Part shown: piece by piece, positions 49,279-56,478 of the stretch
Layout of the letters: every line of letters begins with the position of its first letter
Numbering within the stretch: the first letter of the stretch is position 1
From: Azospirillum sp. B510
GTDB taxonomy: Bacteria > Pseudomonadota > Alphaproteobacteria > Azospirillales > Azospirillaceae
DNA length: 64,000 nucleotides
Assembly (NCBI RefSeq): GCF_000010725.1
Contig: NC_013854.1
Span: forward strand, 186,001 to 250,000
Direction: 5' to 3'
The notes under the pieces: model-generated
Databases searched by the model: none
What the model was told of the DNA's origin: nothing
What the model saw: the letters and a program-made list of their open reading frames with translations, nothing else
Translations under genes and position numbers: made by a program

Positions 49279-49378
49279 CGGCTTGCCCGGATCGGGACGA
49301 ACGGGGAACGTTTCATGTCTCAACTGGTGATCCGGCAACCGAACCCTGTCAAGACGGCCATCCCCATCGGGCGAAGGG

Positions 49379-49912
49379 TCAGTCGATCTTCTCGCCGGCG
49401 TAGGTGCCCCAGAAATCGGCGCGCTTCATCCAGCCGCGATAGCCCTTCACATCGACTTCGCACCAGTCGTCGCGGCACTTCTTCAGCGAGCCGATGACGC
49501 CCGGTTCGGCCCGCGCCACGACGGCGCTGTCGCCGCGCGGCGCATCGTAGATCGCGCGGGTCTGGCCGACGATCAGCACGCCGCGGCGGCCGGACAGGGC
49601 GCTCTGGTGCACCCAGCCCTCCGCCCCTTCCCAATCGCGGATGCGGCGCCAGGTGTCGAATTCCTGGATGATCTCCACCGGCATGTCCTTGCGCTTGAAG
49701 ACCCACTCGATGGGATAGCTGCCGTTGGGGCCGGAGCGCAGATTGACCTCGCCAACACGCACGGTGACGAAGCGGGGGATCGGCAATCCCGAGGCATGGG
49801 TCGGATCCTTGCTCTCCGCCGCCAGGGCGGCATCGCCGCCGGCCGCGACAAGCCCCACCCCCAACCCCATGATCAGGGCCAGAGCGGCGAGGACGGAGCG
49901 GCGGACAGGCAT
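49379..49912 (-). CDS. Secreted bacterial SH3 (DUF1058-type) domain protein
   Basis: A 177-residue periplasmic protein. Signal peptide about 1-35 (ALALIMGLGVGLVAAGG). The mature part has SH3-type repeats: FVTVRVGEVNLRSGPNGSYPIEWVFKRKDMPVEII and WEGAEGWVHQSALSGRRGVLIV, then a second with DDWCEVDVKGYRGWMKR. Such proteins (DUF1058/COG3807) occur widely in alphaproteobacteria; role unknown. ATG 49912 gives a proper signal peptide. Confidence 0.88.
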   Translation of the reverse strand: MPVRRSVLAALALIMGLGVGLVAAGGDAALAAESKDPTHASGLPIPRFVTVRVGEVNLRSGPNGSYPIEWVFKRKDMPVEIIQEFDTWRRIRDWEGAEGWVHQSALSGRRGVLIVGQTRAIYDAPRGDSAVVARAEPGVIGSLKKCRDDWCEVDVKGYRGWMKRADFWGTYAGEKID

Positions 49913-50079
49913 GGCGGCACCGGGGCTGACGGACGGGAACGGGAAACCGGGCCGCACTATAGTGACCACCCGTTCGATTGGGCAAGCGCGGCTCCCTCCC
50001 CTCCACCCGCACCGGTTCATTTGCCGCCGGCCTTGCCCGGCACTGGTCACCCCGGGCCTGCGGGGAGTAGGATCGCGCC

Positions 50080-50265
50080 ATGAACGACCAGCAACCGCCC
50101 GACGACAACCGGACGCGCATGGCGGCGAATCTCGGGGCCGCCGTGGCGATCATCATCGTGCTGGGGCTGGGCTATTGGCTGATGGGCGCCCTGATGCAGC
50201 AGTCGAAGAACGAGGATTGCCTGCTGGCCCGCCAACGGAGTTGCGGCGGCGTGGAGGCGCGTTGA
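50080..50265 (+). CDS. Small single-span membrane protein
   Basis: A 61-residue protein: a hydrophilic N-terminus, one membrane helix (LGAAVAIIIVLGLGYWLMGALM) and a short C-terminal tail with two Cys (EDCLLARQRSCGG). Conserved-looking small inner-membrane protein. ATG 50080; GGAGTAGGATCGCGCC in front contains a ribosome site. Function unknown. Confidence 0.72.
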   Translation: MNDQQPPDDNRTRMAANLGAAVAIIIVLGLGYWLMGALMQQSKNEDCLLARQRSCGGVEAR

Positions 50266-50281
50266 GCGCCCGCGGCGTGGA

Positions 50282-50351
50282 GTTCATGGCGCAAGGTTCA
50301 TGGCGCAAAGTTCATGGCGCAAAGTTCATGGCGCGGCGTTCATGGCCGGGG
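50282..50351 (+). repeat. Five 14-base tandem repeats
   Basis: Units of GTTCATGGCGCAAA with small changes in the last bases, at 50282, 50296, 50310, 50324 and 50338. They overlap the 3' end of the next leftward small gene by 12 bases. Too short and without spacers for a CRISPR array. Confidence 0.85.
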
Positions 50352-50531
50352 AACCCGTCGCCCCGCTTCCTGCCGAGGGTGCGGCATTTCGTCCTCATCC
50401 GGTTCCTCCAGCGCTGAGCGCGCGATGGCCAGGATGTTGTCCAGCCGGATGATCAACTCGTTCTCGCATAAGGACGAGCGTGCCGCCGCGGCTTCCCGCA
50501 TGATGGCGCGCAAGGCATCGTTTCGTGTCAT
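50340..50531 (-). CDS. Small hypothetical protein (63 aa)
   Basis: A 63-residue helical protein (MTRNDALRAIMREAAAARSS, then CENELIIRLDNILAIARSAL) with an acidic/basic tail. GGAGGTGGAG directly before the ATG at 50531 is one of the best ribosome sites in the window, which supports reality. Its 3' end runs into the tandem repeats. Function unknown. Confidence 0.65.
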   Translation of the reverse strand: MTRNDALRAIMREAAAARSSLCENELIIRLDNILAIARSALEEPDEDEMPHPRQEAGRRVPRP

Positions 50532-50649
50532 CTCCACCTCCGATCGCGGTCCGCTCCGGGCGCTGTCCTTTCGACTGTGAACAACTTCACTGCGCGCCTC
50601 CCGTTGCATCGCATACCCATTTATGCATCAGCAACGGAGGGGCTCTCCC

Positions 50650-50919
50650 ATGCACATGCGCAACATCAGAGTGAACGGCAAGCGGACCAGCATGAAGCTG
50701 ATGCCGGTGGAATGGGACTCCTTGGAGGAAATCTGCACCCGCGAGAACATGACGCTGAGCGAACTGGTGTCGAAGATCGACGCCGAATGCCGGGACAGCG
50801 ACAATCTCACCGGCTGCGTCCGCGTCTATGCGCTGTGCTATTTCCGCAGGGCCGCCGCCCTGTCGGAGCCGATGCCGCGCCTGCGTCTGCCGGCGACCGT
50901 GGCCTACGCCGCCGAATAA
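50650..50919 (+). CDS. Ribbon-helix-helix domain protein
   Basis: An 89-residue protein resembling RHH_4-type domains: NIRVNGKRTSMKLMPVEWDSLEEICTREN as the beta strand and first helix, and MTLSELVSKIDAE as the second helix. Such proteins are thought to bind DNA as dimers; the domain is common in alphaproteobacteria. C-terminal part is LPATVAYAAE. CGGAGGGG before ATG 50650. Confidence 0.82.
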   Translation: MHMRNIRVNGKRTSMKLMPVEWDSLEEICTRENMTLSELVSKIDAECRDSDNLTGCVRVYALCYFRRAAALSEPMPRLRLPATVAYAAE

Positions 50920-51060
50920 GCCGCCGCTCCGGTCGTCTTCGCCCGCGCGCTCTCCGTCGGAGGGGGCCCGTGGCGCGACCCCGGCCGGCACCCCATGTTC
51001 GACGCAAGGCCCCTTCAGGTGGCCGCCATCCTTCCTTGCGTCGAGCCAAGCGGTGCGCCA

Positions 51061-51705
51061 ATGCCGGATGTCCAGCAGTTTCCCGTCTACAGCGTCGGCG
51101 AACGGCGGGCGGATGCCGCCGTTCATGCCATCGGGGTCACGGCGGGGATCGCCGGCTTTCTCTGGCTGCTGGAGGCCGGCCTGTTTTCCGGAACCGTTCC
51201 GCTCCATACGGCGCTGGCGCTGACCGTCTACGGGCTGGGGCTGGTGGGAATGTTGACGGCATCGGCCGCCTACAACCTCGCTCCGCCCGGCTTCGGCAAG
51301 GCGCTGCTGCGGCGGGTCGACCATGCGATGATCTTCGTGATGATCGCCGGCACCTATACCCCCTTCACGCTCGGTTTGGGCCAGGGGATCGGGCTGGGCG
51401 GCGCCGTCTGGGGAGGGGCCGCCGTCGGCGCCGCGCTGAAGCTGCGCTTTCCCGGCCGGTTCGACCGGCTGGGGCTGGCGCTCTATCTCGGGCTCGGCTG
51501 GGCGGTGGTGACCGCGCTCGAACCCTTGGGATCGGTGCTGTCGGCGCCGGCCCTGTGGCTGCTGGTCGGCGGTGGGCTGCTCTACACCGTCGGCGTCGCC
51601 TTCCACCTGATGGACCGGATGCCCTACCACAACGCGATCTGGCATCTGATGGTGCTGGCCGCCGCCGCCTGCCATTTCGCCGCGGTGGTCATGGCCTGCC
51701 TCTGA
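51061..51705 (+). CDS. Hemolysin III/PAQR family membrane protein
   Basis: A 214-residue protein with seven hydrophobic helices. The motifs DAAVHAIGVTAGIAGF (first His), MLTASAAYN, RRVDHAMIFVMIAGTYTPF (with the conserved Asp/His) and DRMPYHNAIWHLMVLAAAACHF (C-terminal His cluster) are those of the PAQR/HlyIII group, predicted metal-dependent hydrolases in the membrane. ATG 51061 is chosen over a longer reading, since MPDVQQFPVYSVGERRADAAVH is a plausible N-terminus. Confidence 0.87.
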   Translation: MPDVQQFPVYSVGERRADAAVHAIGVTAGIAGFLWLLEAGLFSGTVPLHTALALTVYGLGLVGMLTASAAYNLAPPGFGKALLRRVDHAMIFVMIAGTYTPFTLGLGQGIGLGGAVWGGAAVGAALKLRFPGRFDRLGLALYLGLGWAVVTALEPLGSVLSAPALWLLVGGGLLYTVGVAFHLMDRMPYHNAIWHLMVLAAAACHFAAVVMACL

Positions 51706-51787
51706 CGGGGTGGGAAGGGCTCACAAGCCGGGGACAAGACGCGGCGGATTCCGTATCTTCCGCGCATCACAGTCCCAGGAAGGCATG

Positions 51788-53350
51788 ATGGGCCGGGCAG
51801 AGATGGACAAGAGGAATAAACGAACGTCATCGATCGCCGGCGCGGCCGGCGGCGCGATGCTGGCCGGTGCGGCGCTGACCATCTCGATGATGGTCGCGGG
51901 CATCGTCGGGGCCGGTACGGCGCGGGCGGAGCCGTCCTTCGACTGCAAGGCGGCTTCCACACCGGTGGAAAAGGCCATTTGCGCCGATCCCAAGCTGGGC
52001 GATGCCGACAAGGAGATCGCCGACAGCTACAAGGCGCTCCAGGATCTGTCCGGCGCCGCCGACCGCGACCGGCTGCGGGCGGAACAGCGGGCATGGCTGG
52101 GTCAGCGCAACCAATGCGCCACGGCATCCTCACCCGGCGCCTGTCTCGGCCCGATCCTGGACGCCCGGCGCACCGCCCTGTCCGAGTCGATGCCCAAGGC
52201 GGTCGCCGCGTTCACCGCCATCGTCGACGGCATCGCCGGCGATCCGGCCGGCGCCGCCAAGCGGCTGGCCGAGATCCGCGGCGGGCTGGGCAAGGGGTGG
52301 AGCGCCTATCTGCTGCGCTTCGGCCCCTCCCCCGACCGCGCCAAGGCGGAGGGGCTGCTGCGCGAGGCCGTCGCCGGCATCGATGATTCCTTCGCCCGAG
52401 AGACGGCGGCCGGCGTCGACATCGCCACCGACGAGGGCTTCCTCACCGCTCTGCGCGTCGTCAGCGACGAGTTGGCGATGGCCTGGCCCTGTTCGGTGAT
52501 GGAGCGGCGCGGGGCGGCGGCCTGGAAGGCGATGGAGCCGCTCTATGGCAGCAACCGCGACAATTTCGGCGCCGAACCCGCCTGCCCCGACGACAAGGCC
52601 CTGCTCGGCGCCCCGGTCTGGAAGAGTGTGGAGGACCAGCTCGCCCCGATGATGGAGGCCGCCTCCAACCGCACCGGCACCATCCGCTTCGCCACATACC
52701 GCCAGATGGGGATCGACCGCGTGAAGTCGGCCGTCGATCCCCGCCTGTTCCTCGCCGGTGCGCCCAATCTGGCGGATCTGCTCAAGACCACCGCCGGCTG
52801 GTCCAACCCGCGCTGGATCGCCGCCGGCTGGAGCGACGGGTTGCGCAAGGCGGTGGATGCGGCGGTGGCGGCCTGGACGCCGCAGATCGCCGCCCGTTAC
52901 GGCATCGCCACCACCGAGGCGCGCCGCGTGGCCGAGGCGGTCGCGGCCCAGGGGCTGAACGGCGGCATCGGGCTGATCACCGACAATCTGGAGCTCCAGA
53001 AGGATACCCGCCTCCCCGACTGGCTGCGCGGCGGTTGGAGCTGGAGCGGCGGCGGCGCCGGGGATGCGCCCTTCGACGCGCCAGCCGGAAAGGCGCGCAT
53101 CGACGCGGCCAGCATCTGCGTCGGCAAGGAATGCAGCGGCTATGACGTCGCCGGCCAGGGCGAGGATGCCGGTTTCGATCCCAAGGAGGCCCCGAAGGAC
53201 GTCAAGCTCGCCGCCAACGCCGCCCAGCAGGCTGTCAGCCTGGCCCCGGTATCGGCCGGCGGCAGCCTGACGGTCGTTCCGCTGGCCGGCGGCAACCTGC
53301 TGGTCACCGGCACGGCCAAGCCGATGGTCCTGAAGCGCGACGGCAAATAG
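51788..53350 (+). CDS. Secreted LprI-like (DUF1311) protein with large C-terminal part
   Basis: A 520-residue exported protein. Signal peptide about 1-45 (AGAALTISMMVAGIVGAGTARA). Residues about 48-120 form the LprI/DUF1311 domain (FDCKAASTPVEKAICADPKLGDADKEIADSYKAL, with the Cys pair and WLGQRNQC). The remaining 390 residues are Ala-rich, of no recognised family. DUF1311 occurs in lysozyme inhibitors; its role here is unproven. ATGs at 51785 and 51788 are both possible. Confidence 0.78.
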   Translation: MGRAEMDKRNKRTSSIAGAAGGAMLAGAALTISMMVAGIVGAGTARAEPSFDCKAASTPVEKAICADPKLGDADKEIADSYKALQDLSGAADRDRLRAEQRAWLGQRNQCATASSPGACLGPILDARRTALSESMPKAVAAFTAIVDGIAGDPAGAAKRLAEIRGGLGKGWSAYLLRFGPSPDRAKAEGLLREAVAGIDDSFARETAAGVDIATDEGFLTALRVVSDELAMAWPCSVMERRGAAAWKAMEPLYGSNRDNFGAEPACPDDKALLGAPVWKSVEDQLAPMMEAASNRTGTIRFATYRQMGIDRVKSAVDPRLFLAGAPNLADLLKTTAGWSNPRWIAAGWSDGLRKAVDAAVAAWTPQIAARYGIATTEARRVAEAVAAQGLNGGIGLITDNLELQKDTRLPDWLRGGWSWSGGGAGDAPFDAPAGKARIDAASICVGKECSGYDVAGQGEDAGFDPKEAPKDVKLAANAAQQAVSLAPVSAGGSLTVVPLAGGNLLVTGTAKPMVLKRDGK

Positions 53351-53363
53351 GCCGGGCCCGCAG

Positions 53364-53393
53364 CTCCCGCCGGCATGGACAGGCCGGCGGGAG
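53364..53393 (+). terminator. Hairpin after the LprI-like gene
   Basis: CTCCCGCCGGC and GCCGGCGGGAG form a perfect 11-bp stem with an 8-base loop, without T run. Confidence 0.45.
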
Positions 53394-53526
53394 GCCGGTG
53401 GGGGAAGGGTTCGGGCGGACGCTTTTCGTCCGTGAACGCGAAAGTCTTGCCTGCATCGTTCGGGTAGGCGACACTTCTCCGCGCGTGCCACGGTCGCGGA
53501 ACCGGGCGCGGCTTTCGGGGGAAGGC

Positions 53527-54000
53527 ATGGCACGGAACCTCAAGGCGCTCGGATTGTGGCGCACCGCGCTGGTCGCCAGCGTCCGCAAGGACGCGCCGGA
53601 CCTGTCGGCGCGGCAGTTGGCGATCCTTCTCCAGGTCTATCTGACCGACCCGCCGCACACCGTGCGCGGCTTGGCGCTCTTCCTGAATATTTCCAAACCG
53701 GCGGTGACCCGCGCGCTCGACCGCCTGTCGGTTCTGGGCTTCGTCAAGCGCAAGCGCGATGCGGAGGACAAGCGCAACGTGCTGGTCCAGCGCACGGTCA
53801 AGGGCAGCGTCTATCTGTCCGATTTCGCCGAGCTGGTGATCGCCGCCGGCGCCGTCACGGCGGAGGACATGATCCGCGTCGAGGCCGACGAGGCGTTGGC
53901 CGCGACCGCCAAGGCAAGATTGCAGTCGGAACTGCAAGGCATGCCGCTGCGGGAGGCGACCGCCGCGGTTGAAGCCACCCTGGAAGCCTCGGCACCCTGA
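53527..54000 (+). CDS. MarR-type winged-helix regulator
   Basis: A 157-residue protein. LSARQLAILLQVYLTDPPHTVRGLALFLNISKPAVTRALDRLSVLGFVKRKRDAEDKRNVLV is the winged helix, with the recognition helix ISKPAVTRALDRL and the wing DKRNVLVQRT. The C-terminal helices probably dimerise. No obvious ligand pocket can be read from sequence. GGGGGAAGGC before ATG 53527. The possible target is not shown; the 2-hydroxyacid dehydrogenase convergent downstream is a neighbour. Confidence 0.88.
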   Translation: MARNLKALGLWRTALVASVRKDAPDLSARQLAILLQVYLTDPPHTVRGLALFLNISKPAVTRALDRLSVLGFVKRKRDAEDKRNVLVQRTVKGSVYLSDFAELVIAAGAVTAEDMIRVEADEALAATAKARLQSELQGMPLREATAAVEATLEASAP

Positions 54001-54017
54001 TCCGTCCTTTTTGATCC

Positions 54018-54046
54018 GCCCTTTCCCCGGCCGGCGGGGAAAGGGC
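54018..54046. terminator. Hairpin between the MarR-type gene and the dehydrogenase
   Basis: GCCCTTTCCCC pairs perfectly with GGGGAAAGGGC (11 bp, 7-base loop), followed by GCTTCCCTT to the right. Shared by convergent genes. Confidence 0.65.
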
Positions 54047-54053
54047 GCTTCCC

Positions 54054-55043
54054 TTACAGCAGTGCTTCGAGGACGCGGTCGGGCGGGGTGTGGCCGTCGG
54101 TGAAGGTCTTGATGTTGATCACCACCTTCTCGCCCATGTCGATGCGGCCCTCGATGGTGGCGGAGCCCATGTGCGGCAGCAGGACGACATTGTCCAGCCG
54201 CAGCAGCTTCGGGTTGACCGCCGGCTCATGCTCGAACACGTCCAGACCGGCGCCGGCGATCTCGCCCTTGGACAGCATGCGGGTCAGCGCCACCTCGTCG
54301 ATCACTTCGCCGCGCGAGGTGTTGACGATGTAGCAATGCGGGCGCAACAGCTTCAGCCGGCGCTCCGACAGCAGATGGTAGGTGGCCGGCGTGTGCGGGC
54401 AGTTGATCGACACGATGTCCATCCGCGCCAGCATCTGGTCCAGGCTGGACCAATAGGTCGCCTCCAACTCCTGTTCCAGTTCCGGATGGACGCGGCGGCG
54501 GTTGTGGTAGTGGATCGACATGCCGAAGGCGCGCGCCCGCTTGGCCAGCGCCGAGCCGATGCGGCCCATGCCCAGGATGCCCAGCCGCTTGCCGCTGATG
54601 CGGTGGCCCAGCATGGTGGTCGGCCCCCAGCCGGTCCACTGGCCGGAACGGACCAGCCGCTCGCCCTCCGCCACGCGGCGCGCGGTGGCCAGCAGCAGCG
54701 CCATGGTCATGTCGGCGGTGTCCTCGGTCAGGACGCCGGGAGTGTTGGTGACGATGATGCCGCGCTCGCGCGCCGCCTTGAGGTCGATATGGTCGACGCC
54801 GGTGCCGAACGAGGCGATCAGCCGCAGCTGAGGCCCGGCGGATTCGATCAGCGCGCGGTCGATGCGGTCGGTGACGGTGGGCACCAGCACCTCGGCGATG
54901 GCCATCGCCTCCTGCATCTGGGCGGCGGTGAGCGGCACGTCGTCCGGATTGAGCCGGGTGTCGAACAGCTCCATCATCCGTGTCTCGATGACGTCCGGCA
55001 GCTTGCGGGTGACGACAACGAGCGGCTTTTTCTTGTCGGTCAT
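54054..55043 (-). CDS. D-2-hydroxyacid dehydrogenase (glyoxylate reductase-like)
   Basis: A 329-residue NAD(P)-dependent dehydrogenase. SFGTGVDHIDLKAARERGI, the dinucleotide motif GILGMGRIG, VSINCPHTPATYHLL, NTSRGEVIDE with the catalytic Arg, EHEP and LLPHMGSATIE with the catalytic His are all present. Relatives reduce glyoxylate, hydroxypyruvate or 2-ketogluconate. ATG 55043 was chosen; the upstream region is not homologous. Lies leftward of the first 83-base repeat. Confidence 0.93.
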   Translation of the reverse strand: MTDKKKPLVVVTRKLPDVIETRMMELFDTRLNPDDVPLTAAQMQEAMAIAEVLVPTVTDRIDRALIESAGPQLRLIASFGTGVDHIDLKAARERGIIVTNTPGVLTEDTADMTMALLLATARRVAEGERLVRSGQWTGWGPTTMLGHRISGKRLGILGMGRIGSALAKRARAFGMSIHYHNRRRVHPELEQELEATYWSSLDQMLARMDIVSINCPHTPATYHLLSERRLKLLRPHCYIVNTSRGEVIDEVALTRMLSKGEIAGAGLDVFEHEPAVNPKLLRLDNVVLLPHMGSATIEGRIDMGEKVVINIKTFTDGHTPPDRVLEALL

Positions 55044-55276
55044 CGGTGCTGGTCCTCCCTTGCCCCGGCCCGCCCGCATCTCTTGGTCCTGCTGGGCTGC
55101 ACCGGTCCATGGTTGCCATACCAAGCGGTTGTTGGACTGTCCAGAAGTCCGTCGCGAAAGTCCGCCCTGCGGGAGCGGGAGCGGGCCGCAGCCGCGGATC
55201 GGGCGGCGCAGGATAGGGCGGCGGCATCGGCGAGGAGGTGACTTCCGGGCCGGGGGGTGTTGTTTCCCGTCCTCCC

Positions 55277-55359
55277 CCAACCCCTGCGCATATAAAAAAT
55301 CCACCGCTAACCCATTGGATTAGCGGTGAGTTGAACAGGGAGGCTTCACGTCTGGGAGA
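55277..55359 (-). repeat. 83-base repeat, copy 1 (terminator-like hairpin, possible att site)
   Basis: Same length as copy 2 at 56247-56329 with 78 identical positions. On the minus strand it folds as CACCGCTAA/TTAGCGGTG (9-bp stem, 9-base loop; 55302-55328) and runs into TTTTTT, an intrinsic terminator shape. The stem differs from copy 2 by a compensatory pair (A-T here, G-C there). The sequence upstream on that strand is conserved without protein-coding sense that I can confirm. Confidence 0.88.
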
Positions 55360-55438
55360 TCGTGCCCCAGGACGTGATGTCATGCGGTCCTGTCGGTTCC
55401 CAGCGGTTCCATTGGTCTGCGGCGTCTCGCGGCGAATG

Positions 55439-55454
55439 ATTAAGAATTCTTAAT
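55439..55454. promoter_or_regulatory. 16-base perfect palindrome in an AT-rich patch
   Basis: ATTAAGAATTCTTAAT, 160 bases before the small secreted-protein gene, inside an AT-rich stretch (55436-55500) that probably contains its promoter. Possible operator; rest of 55044-55612 beyond the repeat holds no gene. Confidence 0.4.
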
Positions 55455-55612
55455 TTTCTAATTCATATCAGTTACTTAGCAAGCATCTTTGCAAACAGAT
55501 CCCAAGAAACATTTCGGGAACGATATCCTCCCGCCATTCGCTCCCGACCATCAACGGATGAGAGAGCGTCCATTCTGCGGCCCGATTTGCCGCGAACCAT
55601 TTTGGAGGACCC

Positions 55613-56062
55613 ATGAACAGGAAGTTTCTGGCATCCGCGCTTTCTCTGGCCCTCGTCGCCCTTTCTCCTCTGGCCGCGCATGCGGGCGGCGGACGGGCCT
55701 ATCTCCCCTACCTGGGTGTCGTGTCGGGCACTTTTTACACGACGGTCACGGTCGCCAACGTCACGGACCGACCGGTGACCGTGACCGCCAAATTTTACGA
55801 CAAGACCGGGACGCCGCTGACGACCGGTGTAACCACCTATGATCTGCCGGCCAGCGGTGAACTGGCGGGCAAGCGTTCTGCGACGTTCGCCATCAGCGGT
55901 TTGCCTGCCAACTACGGTTTCGGTGTGATTGACTGGACCAACCGGGCCGGTGAGGATGATCCGGTGGCGCTCGTGGCGCATGGGGTGCGGCAGACGACCG
56001 GAACCGGGGGTTCCACCGTCTCCGAATACGCAATCCCGGTCAATGGCGGGGTACCGTTCTAA
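55613..56062 (+). CDS. Secreted protein of unknown function between the 83-base repeats
   Basis: A 149-residue exported protein. Signal peptide 1-24 (FLASALSLALVALSPLAAHA). The mature part is beta-rich and small-residue rich: YLPYLGVVSGTFYTTVTVAN, TDRPVTVTAKFYDKTGTPLT, AGKRSATFAISGLPANYGFGV. It has no Cys in the mature part, no lipobox. It could be a surface or matrix protein, but no family is recognised. GGAGGACCC before ATG 55613 is a good ribosome site. It is flanked by two 83-base repeats, so it may be carried as a mobile cargo. Confidence 0.75.
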   Translation: MNRKFLASALSLALVALSPLAAHAGGGRAYLPYLGVVSGTFYTTVTVANVTDRPVTVTAKFYDKTGTPLTTGVTTYDLPASGELAGKRSATFAISGLPANYGFGVIDWTNRAGEDDPVALVAHGVRQTTGTGGSTVSEYAIPVNGGVPF

Positions 56063-56246
56063 TCTGCCAGTTCGACGGGCGTGATCACTTGGTCCCGCCC
56101 GTCATCGGGCCACTGCGGGGGCATCGTTCCAAGGGGCCGGCCCGTTGGAGAACGGCGTCATGACCAGCAGGCGGATGAGCACCTGCTCGCGATGTGTCTG
56201 CCGAGGGCGCTGGGGAGAAGCGGCCAGCCAAGGCCGTGCGGTTCCT

Positions 56247-56329
56247 CCAACCCCTGCCCACATAAAAAAACCGCCGCTAACCCATTGGATTAGCGGCGAG
56301 TTGAACAGGGAGGCTTCACGTCTGGGAGA
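56247..56329 (-). repeat. 83-base repeat, copy 2 (possible attachment site next to the integrase)
   Basis: Copy 2 of the repeat at 55277-55359. Minus-strand hairpin CGCCGCTAA/TTAGCGGCG (56272-56298), followed by TTTTTTT. It ends 150 bases before the integrase gene, the usual distance of an att site to its integrase. Confidence 0.88.
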
Positions 56330-56478
56330 CTTGAAAGATGTGTACCGGCGATGTCCCGCCTGCATTCCCCTGTTCTCCACAACCGTTTGAAATGAATATT
56401 GGTTCTCGGATGGCGCTTGTGCGATACAGGGGTGGAACGCGGCCGTGCATGTGGCTTTGATGTGCCACAGCCTGTGCC

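Noticed and set aside
50282..50351. CRISPR array
   Set aside because: The units are 14 bases long and directly adjacent, with no unique spacers; no cas genes are present in the window.
55277..55359. tRNA or tmRNA 3' end as the source of the 83-base repeat
   Set aside because: A GTTCAACTC segment resembles a T loop, but no flanking T stem, anticodon arm or CCA end can be formed.
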